From a virus, in the IMG/VR virus record IMGVR_UViG_3300033182_000310, positions 1-43,102 of that record: a stretch of 43,102 nucleotides of DNA; one strand, written 5' to 3'. The position numbers and the translations under genes are program-made. Each line of letters opens with the position of its first letter. Within the stretch, counting starts at the first letter, position 1. Positions 7,310-19,700 of the stretch are shown one piece after another. Under the pieces are notes generated by a model that worked only from the letters and a program-made list of their open reading frames with translations, was not told the DNA's origin and searched no databases.

Positions 7310-10300
7310 ATGTCATCAACAGATAGACAAAACAGATTACTAGTAGCAGAAGACTGGAAGAGGGTATATCAGTCATTCCGCAACGCCGACTTTAAGTCTT
7401 ATGATTTTGATAATTTAAGACGTACTATGATCTCTTATTTGAGAGAAAATTACCCAGAAGACTTTAACGATTATTTAGAAAGTTCAGAATACCTAGCACT
7501 AATTGACCTTATCGCTTTCCTTGGCCAAAACATTAGTTTCCGTATTGACTTAAATGCTCGTGAAAACTACTTAGAACTAGCAGAACGCCGTGAAAGTGTA
7601 CTACGTTTAGCAAGATTGCTTTCCTATAATCCTAAACGTAACCAAGCAGCAAACGGCCTACTAAAGATTGAAAGTGTTAGTACTACTGAAGAACTAGTTG
7701 ATTCTAATAACATTAACTTAGAAAACCAAACTATTGTTTGGAACGACCCTTCAAACCCTGATTGGTATGAACAATATATTAGAGTATTAAATGCTGCGCT
7801 ACCATTAAATGGAACATTTGGTAGACCAATTAAGACAGAAACAATTAACGGCATACCAACACAACAATATCGCTTTAATAGTACTAACGCAGAAGTTCCT
7901 ACTTACAGTTTTTCTAAAACTGTTGATGGAAAGAGTGCATCGTTTGAAGTTGTGTCAACAGATTTGACTAGTGATACAATAGGTGAAGAAGCACCTTTCC
8001 CAGGAAACAACTTTGCGTTTGTTTATAGAGAAGACGGAAAAGGTCCAGCAAGTTCAAATACTGGATTCTTTTGTCACTTTAGACAAGGTACACTAGACCA
8101 AGGTACATTTAATGTTACCAATCCTAGCACAAATCAAGTAGTTGCTATTGATGCTAGAAATGTAAACAATACAGATGTTTGGTTATATAAATTAGACAGT
8201 TTAGGTAACGAAGAAGAATTATGGACTAAGGTAGAAAGCGTTGAAGGTAATAACGTTATCTATAATAGTTTAAGCAAAAGCATTCGTAATATTTACAGTG
8301 TACTAACTCGTATTGAAGATAGAGTTAGTTTAATATTCTCAGATGGTACATTTGGCAATTTGCCACAAGGTAACTTCCGTGCGTATTATCGTACAAGTAA
8401 AAATCAACGTTTAATAGTTACTCCGGATGATATGAAAGGTATTTCAGTAAGAATACCTTATGTGTCTAAAAGCGGCAAAGCAGAAACGTTAGTTTTAACT
8501 TTAGAATTAAAGTATACAGTAGATAATGGAACAACGTCAGAGTCTAATTCTAGTATTAAGAATAGTGCTCCAGCAACATACTACACACAAAATAGAATGA
8601 TAACTGCTGAAGATTATCAAATAGGACCATTAACTACAAGTCAAGAAATTGTAAAAGCAAAATCAGTTAATAGAATATCAAGTGGTATTTCAAGATATTT
8701 TGACTTGATTGACGCAACTGGAAAGTATTCTACTACAAATTTATTTGCTACTGACGGTGCGTTATATAAAGAATATAAAGATTATAAGACATCGTTTACG
8801 TTTACTACAATTACAGATGTTGAAGGTGTATTAGTAAACACAGTTGAACCTATTTTAGGTAACATCAAACTTAGAAATTATTATCTAGACAGATTCCCTC
8901 AACTATTAGTTGAAGACTTGGGATCTACATGGAATCAAGTAACAGAAGGAACCAATATATCTACAGGTTATCTAAATAACCCAAATGGAGTTTCAGTTAA
9001 AGTTAGTTCTTATACTGGTTCAAACATGAAGTATGTTAAAGTTAATTCTTTGTTAAAATTTGAGCCACCGGAAGGATATCATTTCTTAAATGGTAAGTTA
9101 GAACTTGGAGAGCCTGATTTTAGAGGTGGTACAACATACCACTGGGTTAAAGTTATTAATATTGTTGATAATGGTACTGAACTTCAAGATGACGGTACAG
9201 GACCTATAACATTTAATGATATTATTCCTACTGGAGCAAAGTTAATAGAAATTCGCACTGCTCTTCCTAGCTCGTTAACAGCAGATGTTGAAGCACAAGT
9301 TACTGACCAAATATTTTCATATAAAACATTTGGTTTGAGATATTCACAAACTAATGGTGAGTGGAGACTTATTACAGAAAATAACTTAAATGCGTTTGAT
9401 GATTTTTCAATTGGTAAAACAGGCGATGTAACTAATCAACAACTTGATGCGAGTTGGTTATTACTTTTTAATACAGACGGCGAAAAGTATACAATTACAT
9501 ATCGTACAATGCGTTATATATTTGAAAGTGATACACAAGTAAGATTCTATTATGATTCTAGTGACAGAATTTATAATAATAAGACTGGAAAAATTGTTAA
9601 AGATAAAGTAAAGATTTTAAGTATCAATACACAGCCAGATTCTATCCAACCATTTAACAATGACTATGATTGGGAAATAACTGAAGAATATCGTGACCAA
9701 GAAGGATATGTTGATAGTAAAAAAATACAAGTAAGTTTTTATGATGACGACGATGACAGTGTAGTTGATAATCCTGATATTTTTAAAGATATAATTGATG
9801 AAGGAACAAATCCTGATACTAAATTAGTATTCTTAAAACAAATTACTTCTACTGAAGGTATTAATGATTTTGTATACGTTTCTAAAGACGAAATAAATGT
9901 TATTGTTTTAACACAAAAAGCATCTATAGGTGCTTTAAGTCAGTACGACGATGAACAATTATTTTATTATGTAGCAGAAGATTTATTTGAGAGATATAAC
10001 GCAGACACTAGCACATTAAGCATAGAAACTACTTATAGAGCACGTATTGGCCGTGACGGATTAAAGTTCCAATATATACATGCTGCTGACTCTAACAATA
10101 GAATTGATCCTAGTGCTAGTAATATTATAGATACATACCTATTAACTAGAGGTTATGACACACAGTTTAGATTGTGGATAGATAACGAGTTATCTAGCAA
10201 ACCTTTGCCTCCTAGTAGCGATGACTTGTATACTAACTATGCTAGTGAATTAAACAAGGTTAAGTCATTAAGTGACGAAATCATTTATCATCCAGTTAAG

Positions 10301-10759
10301 TATAAAGCATTATTTGGAAATAAAGCAGAGGCAGATTTGCAAGCACGTTTTAAAGCAGTAAAAAATCCTGACTTAGTTATTAATGATAATCAATTAAAGT
10401 CAGATATTATTAGCGCAGTAAATAGATTTTTTGCGCTAGAAAATTGGGATTTCGGAGAAAAGTTTTATTTCTCAGAATTGTCAAGTTATGTAATGAATCA
10501 GTTAAGCCCTGATCTAGTTACATTTGTTATTGTTCCTGTACAAGAAGACCAAGCATTTGGTTCGTTGTATGAAATTAAATCTGAAGCGGATGAAATCTTC
10601 ATTAGTTCTGCTTCAGTAAGTGATATTGACATTATTGATGCTGTTACAGCAAGTAGGTTAAAAGCATCAGGAGCAGTAGTAACAGAGTTAGAATCAACTA
10701 ACACTGGAATACAAAGTGGCTCATATTCTAGCTCAACTAGCGGAGGCTCAACTTACTAA
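7310..10759 (+). CDS. gp6: Baseplate wedge protein gp6 (enlarged, baseplate J-like)
   Basis: The first 130 residues are the conserved gp6 start: DWKRVYQSFRNADF, LRRTMISYLRENYPEDFNDY, SSEYLALIDLIAFLGQNISF and LNARENYLELAERRESVLRLA. In T4, gp6 dimers form the inner baseplate ring, and its sheath-proximal fold is shared with baseplate J proteins. The C-terminal 200 residues again look like gp6 (VNRFFALENWDFGEKFYFSELSSYVMNQLSP). At 1149 residues it is much longer than T4 gp6 (660); the added mass is mostly beta-rich central sequence, about residues 350-950. It ends in a Ser/Gly/Thr tail and its stop overlaps the next start (TAATG). It sits behind its own late motif and reads into the giant gene. 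Confidence 0.9.
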   Translation: MSSTDRQNRLLVAEDWKRVYQSFRNADFKSYDFDNLRRTMISYLRENYPEDFNDYLESSEYLALIDLIAFLGQNISFRIDLNARENYLELAERRESVLRLARLLSYNPKRNQAANGLLKIESVSTTEELVDSNNINLENQTIVWNDPSNPDWYEQYIRVLNAALPLNGTFGRPIKTETINGIPTQQYRFNSTNAEVPTYSFSKTVDGKSASFEVVSTDLTSDTIGEEAPFPGNNFAFVYREDGKGPASSNTGFFCHFRQGTLDQGTFNVTNPSTNQVVAIDARNVNNTDVWLYKLDSLGNEEELWTKVESVEGNNVIYNSLSKSIRNIYSVLTRIEDRVSLIFSDGTFGNLPQGNFRAYYRTSKNQRLIVTPDDMKGISVRIPYVSKSGKAETLVLTLELKYTVDNGTTSESNSSIKNSAPATYYTQNRMITAEDYQIGPLTTSQEIVKAKSVNRISSGISRYFDLIDATGKYSTTNLFATDGALYKEYKDYKTSFTFTTITDVEGVLVNTVEPILGNIKLRNYYLDRFPQLLVEDLGSTWNQVTEGTNISTGYLNNPNGVSVKVSSYTGSNMKYVKVNSLLKFEPPEGYHFLNGKLELGEPDFRGGTTYHWVKVINIVDNGTELQDDGTGPITFNDIIPTGAKLIEIRTALPSSLTADVEAQVTDQIFSYKTFGLRYSQTNGEWRLITENNLNAFDDFSIGKTGDVTNQQLDASWLLLFNTDGEKYTITYRTMRYIFESDTQVRFYYDSSDRIYNNKTGKIVKDKVKILSINTQPDSIQPFNNDYDWEITEEYRDQEGYVDSKKIQVSFYDDDDDSVVDNPDIFKDIIDEGTNPDTKLVFLKQITSTEGINDFVYVSKDEINVIVLTQKASIGALSQYDDEQLFYYVAEDLFERYNADTSTLSIETTYRARIGRDGLKFQYIHAADSNNRIDPSASNIIDTYLLTRGYDTQFRLWIDNELSSKPLPPSSDDLYTNYASELNKVKSLSDEIIYHPVKYKALFGNKAEADLQARFKAVKNPDLVINDNQLKSDIISAVNRFFALENWDFGEKFYFSELSSYVMNQLSPDLVTFVIVPVQEDQAFGSLYEIKSEADEIFISSASVSDIDIIDAVTASRLKASGAVVTELESTNTGIQSGSYSSSTSGGSTY

Positions 10760-13700
10760 TGGCTTACGACAACAATCAACAAGAATTTTCACTACCAGGT
10801 GGCGAAAATGATAGACGTCGCAGTTCAGATCATCTTCCTAAGTATTTTAGAACCCCAGTAAACACTAAGTTTTTATCAAGTACACTCGATCAGTTAATAC
10901 AACCAGGTTCTGTAGAAAAACTAAACGGCTATGTTGGACGACAACATGCTAAAGGATACAGAGAAGGCGACTTTTATGTTGGCGATGTCTCTACTGACAG
11001 AAAAAATTATCAATTAGAACCTGCTGCGGTAATTCGAGATACCTTAGATAATGTTAACTTTTATGGCGACTATAACGATTACATTAATCAAATACGTAAC
11101 TTAGACGGTAATGTTGATGACCATAGTTTATTAAACCAACAAGAATACTATGCTTGGAATCCGCATATTGATTGGGATAAGTTTGTAAACTTCCGTGAGT
11201 ATTATTGGTTGCCTAACGGCCCGCAAACTATACAAGTTGCTGGTGACAAAGTAGAAGTAGAAAGTACATACACTGTTACAGTAGTAGACAATGGTGATAA
11301 TTTTGCTTATATGTTCACTCCTAACGGATTAGATCAAAATCCTGAACTTACATTGTACCGTGGAGTAACTTATAGATTTGAAGTTGATGCTATAGGTAAT
11401 CCAATATCATTTAGAACAAAAAGACAAGAAGCACCTTTATGGAAGGCAAAGTGGTACTACAGCAATGGCGAACAAGTTCTTTATAACGGTTCTGTGTATA
11501 CGTCTTTAGGTGTACATGAATCAGGAGACACATTTGATGAAACATTGTGGGAAAGAGATACTACATTTAATCTTGAATCTCAAGTATCACAGCAAAGTGT
11601 TGAACGCGGTGTAGTTGAAGTAACGTTAGATGATGAAACACCTGACTTAATTTATTATTTGTCTGACAACGACATTTATGCTGGAGGCTTAATTAGAGTT
11701 AAAGATCCAGTTGAAGCAACGTTCCTTAATTTAGAAAATGATGTACTAGGTAAAAAAACGTATGTAACTAACAAAGGTTGGCCATTATCAAACGGAATGA
11801 AAATTAAGTTTGTAGGTCAAGTTTATCCAGAAATCTACGAGCAAGGCCAGTGGTATGTTGAAGGCGTAGGAACAGGTATTAGATTAATTTCAGAAGAAGA
11901 ATTAAATGTCCCTGCTTCATTTACTGATGATTTAATAGTAAAGTTTGATACTGACGGATTTGATAGATTACCTTATTCTGAAGCATTAGGGTATCCTGTA
12001 AACAAAGACTACATCACTATTAATAGATCAAGCGCAGACGGTAACTTGTGGTCAAAATATAACCGTTGGTTCCATAGAGATGTTATTGAATTATCTGAAA
12101 CGCTTAATGGATCAGAACTTGAATTAGATCAAAGCGCAAGAGCAACAAGACCTATTATTGAATTTGAGTCAGGTTTAAAAATATTTAATTTTGGTACTAA
12201 AGTAAAACCAAATGTAGATTTAGTTGACACGTTTACTAAAGATGTTTTTAGTACTATTGAAGGTAGCGAAGGTTATAACATTGACGGCGTAGATTTAACA
12301 AATGGAATGCGTGTTCTTTTTATAGCAGACCCTGATATTCTAGTTAACGGAAAAATTTACGAAGTAAAATTTATAATTCATAATAATACTAGACAAATAA
12401 CACTAGTTGAAACAGACGATACAACACCTTTAGAAAACGAAACTGTTTTGTGTAAACAGGGTGATACATATAAAGGTAAAATGTTTTGGTATAATGGTAC
12501 AGAATGGAAGTTGTCGCAAGATAAAACAACTATTAACCAGCCACCGTTATTTGATGTATTTGACTGCGAAGGTAATAGCTTTGGCAATCTAACAGTTTAT
12601 GAATCGTCAACATTTACAGGAACTAAAGTTTTTTCTTATAAACAAGGCTCTGGATTAAATGATCCAGAATTAGGCTTTCCATTAAGTTATAGAAGTATTG
12701 AAAACGTTGGTGATATAGTTTTTTACTTTGATCTACTTTCAGACAGTATGACTTATTGTCCAACTAATTCTACGCCACTAGAACAGATTACAGGATTAGG
12801 ATTTGTTAGACGCTACCAAAGTAGAACCCAATATCAAACTGAAAACGGCTGGAAAAAAGCACATACCTTAAGTACACAACCTGTAATACGTCAATATGTA
12901 AATGATAATACAAGAACATTTTATCCTATTGATGTATATGATAACAGTGGGTTGTTAGATGATCTATGGATTAGAGTATATGTAAACAATTCTTTAATGT
13001 TTGAGAATCAAGATTATACGTTAACTGTTGATAATACTAACCGACGTATAGTTACATTTACACAAACTTTAGAAGAAAATGCCGTCATTATAATTAAAAC
13101 AAGATCAGCAGCTCCTAAGAATGATAACGGCCTGTATGAAATACCTTCTAATTTAGAAAGAAATCCTTTGAATGAGGACATTACAGAATTTACACTAGGT
13201 GAAGTAAACGATCACGTAGGTACAATTATTGAAGAAATTGATACTTTTTATGGTGCGTATCCTGGAGTAGGAAATTTAAGAGACCTTGGACTTGTATCTA
13301 AGTATGGTAAACGAATAGTAAAACATTCTGCTCCTATGAATTTATCTTTATACCACATGATAGATAAAGATGCAAACATAGTTAAATCATTAAAGTATGC
13401 TAGAAGAGAATACGGTAAATTTAAGCGACTATTTTTGCAGAAAGCAAAAGATATTGGATTTACTGGAGATATTAAACAACACGTTGATATAATTCTTAAA
13501 GAAATAGTAAAAGATAAAACAAAGACAATGCCGTTTTATTTCTCTGATATGGTTCCGTTTGGAGCATCAGTTTACAATGAAATTGAGATAGAAGAGCCAG
13601 AAATAGAATTTTTTGCGTTGACTACACCGTTTACTCTTAATGAGGTTAACGACAAAGCAGTAAGCATATATTTAAATGGAATACAACTTCTATCTGGAAG

Positions 13701-16700
13701 AGATTATACATTTAACGATCAAGGATTTGTATCAATAACAGCAACAAAAGCAGTTGGCGATATTATTGAAATATATGAATACGAAACAACTAATGGGTCG
13801 TATGTTCCACCAACGCCTACTAAGTTAGGATTATATCCTAAGTTTGAACCTAGTAAATATACAGACACTACATACCTTGAGCCACAAGAAGTAATACAAG
13901 GACACGATGGCTCTATCTCAATAGCATTTGGCGACTATCGTGATGACCTATTAATAGAATTAGAATATCGTATTTTTAATAACATAAAAATGCCATATGA
14001 CGATCAATTGTTTAACATTTATGATTTTCTTCCTGGAGCAGATCGCAACACTGGATTATCTAGAGCACAAATTGACCATTCAATGCTAAGTGACTTTGTT
14101 AACTGGGTACAATTAACAGAAGAAGATTATACAGATCACACATTCTTTGATAGAGAAAATTCTTTTACGTTCAACTATAGAGGAATGTCAGGAATCAATA
14201 ACACAGAAACAGTTGGTTTTTGGCGCGGCATCTATAAGTATGCTTACGATACAGATCGCCCTCATACACATCCGTGGGAAATGCTAGGCTTTAGTATTAA
14301 ACCAAGTTGGTGGGAAGAACAATACGGTGAAGCACCATACACAAGTAACAACTTGTTGATGTGGGAAGATATTGAAGCAGGTAGAATACATCAACCTGGC
14401 AGTCTTCCAGTAACAAATAAGAAGTTTATTAGAAGAGGTCTAACTTCATATCTACCAGTTGATGAAGATGGAAATTTAGTAAGTCCGTTATTAAGTAGTT
14501 ATATTTCAATATATAAGACTACAAACATCGACTCAAACTTTATTTACGGTGACCACAGTCCTGTTGAAAATGCTTGGAGAAGAAGCAGCGAGTATCCGTT
14601 TGCTTTAATAACTTCTATGTTATTAAATCAACCTTCAAGAGTATTAGCAACAGCATTTGACCGCATACGTCAAAAGAGAGGACTAGCAGGAGATATAATT
14701 TATTCTTCTCCTAATAGACAAATTCGTCTAACAGACATTCAATTTCCTAACAAGGTAGATGCTGATACTAGAACATATACTTTAGGCCTGGTAAACTATA
14801 TTTACGATTACCTTGCTTCAAATGTAACGACTACATATGAATCGTACATTGATAATGTTAGAGCAATTAATAATCAATTAGGATTTAAGGTCGGCGGCTA
14901 CACGTCAAAAGATAAGTTTAAACTAGTATTAGATAGTAGAACTCCGTTAAACAAAGGTAATGTATTCATACCACAAGAAAATTATAAAGTAGTTCTTAAT
15001 AAAAGTACGCCTATTAAGAACGTGTATTATAGTGGTGTAATGGTTGAAAAACAACCTGATGGATTTATAATAAGAGGCTATAGTGCCGAACAACCATACT
15101 TTAAGTACAACAAGCCAATACCAACTGCTGGCGACCCAGTTGTAAATATTGGCGGTGTAAGTGCTAATTTCCTTTATTGGGATTCAAATAAAAACTACTC
15201 AAAAGGTAGTATAGTAGAGTTCCAAGGCTCTTATTATAGAGTAACAGAAGCACATACAAGTGGTTCAGATTTTGATAATTCAAAATATGCTAAGTTACCA
15301 CAATTGCCGTTACAAGGCGGTAGAGAAGCAACATTCTCTAAGAGATTTTCTAAGAAAGAAACTGTTATATTTTACGGTCAAATTTTAGAAACTATACAAG
15401 AAGTTGTTGACTTTTTATTAGGATACGGCAACTGGCTCGAAACACAAGGCTTTAGATTTGATTTTTATTCAGCGCAAGATGAATTTGTAGCAGAATGGAA
15501 AACTTCAGCAAAAGAATTCCTTTTTTGGACTACACAAAACTGGGCATCTGGCGCAGTAATAAGTTTAAGTCCAAGTGCAATTGGATTAAAGTTTAAATCT
15601 GAGTACGCAACAATTGATAACATTTATGATACATTCTACGGATATAGTCTATTAAAAGCAGACGGTAAAAAATTAAATCCTCAAAATGTATCGCTAACAA
15701 GAGAAGAACCAACTGAGTTTATAATAAAACCAAAAAATACAGAAGATGGCATTTTTGCTGTTCGCTTGTCCTTAGTACAAAAAGAACACGTAGTATTAAT
15801 TGATAATAGAACAGTGTTTGGCGATGTAATTTATGATCAGGAACCTGGCTATAGACAAGAAAGAATCCGTGTATTAGGTTATAGAACAGGCGATTGGGAT
15901 GGAAGTATTAATGTTCCAGGATTTATATTTGATAATGCGAAGATAACTGAGTGGGAATCTTGGCAAGACTATGCGTTAGGTGATTTAATTAAGTACAAAG
16001 AATTTTATTATACAGCAAAAAATAAAATTCCGGGAACTGAAACATTTAATCCTAAAGACTGGGCTAGACTAGACGAAAAACCAGAAACAGGATTAATACC
16101 AAACTTTGAATACAAAACAAATCAGTTTGCTGATTTTTATGACTTAGATACAGATAACTTTGACATTGAACAACAAAAGTTTGCTCAACATTTAATTGGT
16201 TATCAAAACAGAGATTATCTAGCAAACATTATTAATGATGATGTTTCTCAGTATAAGTTTTATCAAGGCATGATTCAAGATAAAGGTACTCGAAATGTTC
16301 TTGATAAACTATTTGATGTACTAAGTTCAGCAGATAAAGAAAGTTTAGACTTTTATGAAGAATGGGCAATCAAAGTAGGTCAGTATGGCGCAGCAGCAGG
16401 GTTCGAAGAAGTTGAATACTTAATTGACGAATCTAAAATGCGATTAGAACCGCAAAGTTTTGAATTAGTAACTACTGTTACTGGCGAAGAAACTGATCTA
16501 GTATATAGAATATTACCATACGAAGCATACCTAAAATCAAAAGGGTATACTCATGCTCCATTCCCTACTAAAGAAGTTAACACAACATACACAAAAAACA
16601 GTGGTTATGTAAACCCTGATGATGTTGACTTTATTGTTTCTACATATGACTCGATGCTTAATATTGACTTCTTTGAATGTACATTTGGAAGCACAGTATG

Positions 16701-19700
16701 GGTAGGTAATGACGGTTTAGAATGGAATGTTTATACTCATGTAAGAACTGAAATAGAAGTAGAAGAAATAGGAACAATTGATAATGGCGCTATAATCACT
16801 ATACCAACTACTAAACAGCCGTTTGAAAAAGATGAAATTATAGGTCTGTATAATGTTACTGGTTTACCAGCAGGCTTCTATAAGATTTCAAAAGTGTATA
16901 ATAATAAGATTGAAATTATTACAGACGCAACAGTAGAAGATGCGACAGGACTAGACGGAAGAATAACTAGACTTATAGATTCAAGAGTGTCTAATGTAAC
17001 AGAAGCAAACAACTTATTACAAACAATTAATGAAGGACTTAATAAACTTTGGATTGACGATGTAACTGACGGAAATTGGAATGTAGTTGAAAACGCAAAC
17101 GCATTTAATCAGCATCAAGTTATTACAAATCTTGACAAAGGTGACAAGCACCAATATGCTACTGCTATGACAGCAAGTAAAAATAATACTATCTTAGCAG
17201 TTGGTTCGCCTACTAACGGTGACGGTAAAGTCTTTATATACACACGAGCTGGAAATAACGGATCATATCAGTTAGTACAAGAAATTGAACCTGATGATGT
17301 ATTAGCAAAAAGATATAGTTCTTGGTATGTTCCAGTATTACCTGGAGCAACAACATATAACGTTAATGATATTATTGTTTATAATGGTTCGTTCTATAAG
17401 TGTACGTATATGTTTACAGCATCTAAGACATACGAAGAGTCATTATCCTCTGCGTGGAGTAGATATTCAGATAACTTTATAGAAATAGAAACACCAGCAG
17501 ATACACAACACTTTGGTTCAAGTGTAGCAGTATCTCCAGACGGTAAGTTCTTAGCAATTGGTTCTCCTTCTGCTACAGAAGTAAAAACACTGTTTAAAGG
17601 CGACTACATTGAAGAAAGTGATTACAATGAAGGTGATATTGTAAGTTACCAAAACACTTTGTGGCGAGCACAAGAAGACATTGAAGGCAAGGAAGCAAGC
17701 ATTCAGTTTAACAGTTTTGAAGCAGTCCCTCAAGTATTAATTGATTTAAATTTAACAGATAGCGATGACGAAAGTGTACCAATAATATTAACTGGTAATT
17801 ATCCGTTTAAAGAAGTTACAACGGATCATATACTTCTTAGAGCTCCATTAGATATGTACGATGGTACAGAAGCTGATGATATTGTACAAACTGTATGGAA
17901 TAGATTCTCGTATGCTTATCAAGATAATACAGTAATTGAAGCAACAGAACCATTTGACGGAGCAATACCTCAAATAACTAGTAACTTGTTAACTGGTGAT
18001 CTTACAATTAAAGACAAGATTGATCTTGTGTTGTTTATTGAAGAAGCAAACACTGTGCCTCTACTAGGACAAACAGTAGAAGTTCCTGGCGGTTATGGTA
18101 CTGTTGCTTATACGTTTGTACCTTCAGATATAAGTTCGCAGTCATCTAGTGCTACAATTTATGTTAAAGATGTTAACGGTGTGTTTGGCTTAGCAGGAAG
18201 TTTAACAACAACAATTGGTGAATATGTTGGCGAATATATAACAGCAGCACCGACTGATGCTTCAATTGGATTAGATGGTCGCTATGGCGGTTTTTGGTTA
18301 ATACCTTTACCTACACAAGATACCTACCAAGTTCCTTCGGACATTAATTATGATGAAGGTAGAGGTTTAATCTATAAAGATGTAATAACAGAAATTTCTA
18401 ATGATAGCACAGATCGATTCTACTATAATATTTTAGATTACGATTCAACGGCAGTATCTAGTTATAACACTAGAAATAGTGAAGTTATTACATTAACTTA
18501 TGAAGGCTTACCAGGACCTGGCGGTATTATATCTGGTATATTTCCAGACACTAGATATGTTATAAGAGCACCGTTTGAATTAACAGAAAGAATTAGAACT
18601 TCAGTGGATCCTATAACTGTTACAATGTTCTATAATAACATGACCAATTACAATACAGGTGAATGGAAAGATTTATCAAGAATTGGACTGTCTTTAGATG
18701 ATGTAAACATAACACAGAGCTTTACCGCAGACGACTTATGGGATGGTTATATTGATGTTGAACTTACAAAGGTAAATCCAGCAACTGGTGAGTATATTGA
18801 ACCTGAAGAAGGTTTGATAGTACAAGATGTTACTAACTTAGGTACAGCAGAAATAGTTAAGTATCAAAGATTTAATACTAGAAGTATTAGAATTTATGTT
18901 AAGGATGTTAGCGGAACTTGGGCACAAGGTAACTTATTTGGTGAAAACAGAGAAATACGTTTCTTAGCAGATGTAACTAATCCACAATTAGTTTACAGAG
19001 TAGATCGTGTCTTTGGACAAATACAAGCAAGAAGTTTAGGTTTAGAAGAAGATGGAATTGGAAAGTTAATAGTTATTGATACAGGATCAACTATTAGTTT
19101 ACAACGTCCGGATGATGCTGATGTTACAGACGAGTACTATAATATTCTTGACGGCGAATACTGGTTCTACGATTTCCAAACAGATATTCAAGGTATTCCT
19201 AGAGAGCCAAGTATTCCAGCAGAAAATAATAACGATTGGCTACAAGTATTTAATTTACCAGCAGCAGCATCAGGAACAGCAACTACATTTGATAGACAAG
19301 GTATGTTTAGTATCTATCAAAGAAAAGGTGTTGGACGTTTTGTTAAACTTAATTCGTATGTTGTTCCTGAAATTAATGAGTGGAAAGATGAAGCAGAAAC
19401 TGTTAATTTAGGCGAACAATTGCAATTAGGTTCAGATTTAAGATTTAGTCAAAATGGCGATTTTTATAGACTGTTTGTAAAAGCAACAGGTGATGGAACG
19501 GAACAAAGCCCAGGTAAGGTATACGTAATCAAGTATGGAACTGAAAATGAGTACTTCTATAACTGGGATTTAGGAAAAGATAAAGAATATAAAGGCGAAT
19601 TTGTTAATACAAGAAGTTACTATGAACACGACATAGTTTACATTGATAACAAGTTATATCAAGCAAATACCAATTTAACACCTGATAGTATAACTGGTAT

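Noticed and set aside
19076-19411. Alternative plus-strand frame inside the giant gene
   Set aside because: It has no ribosome binding site, a Gln/Leu/Ile-biased composition and no recognisable motif, whereas the giant frame carries recognisable modules on both sides of this region.
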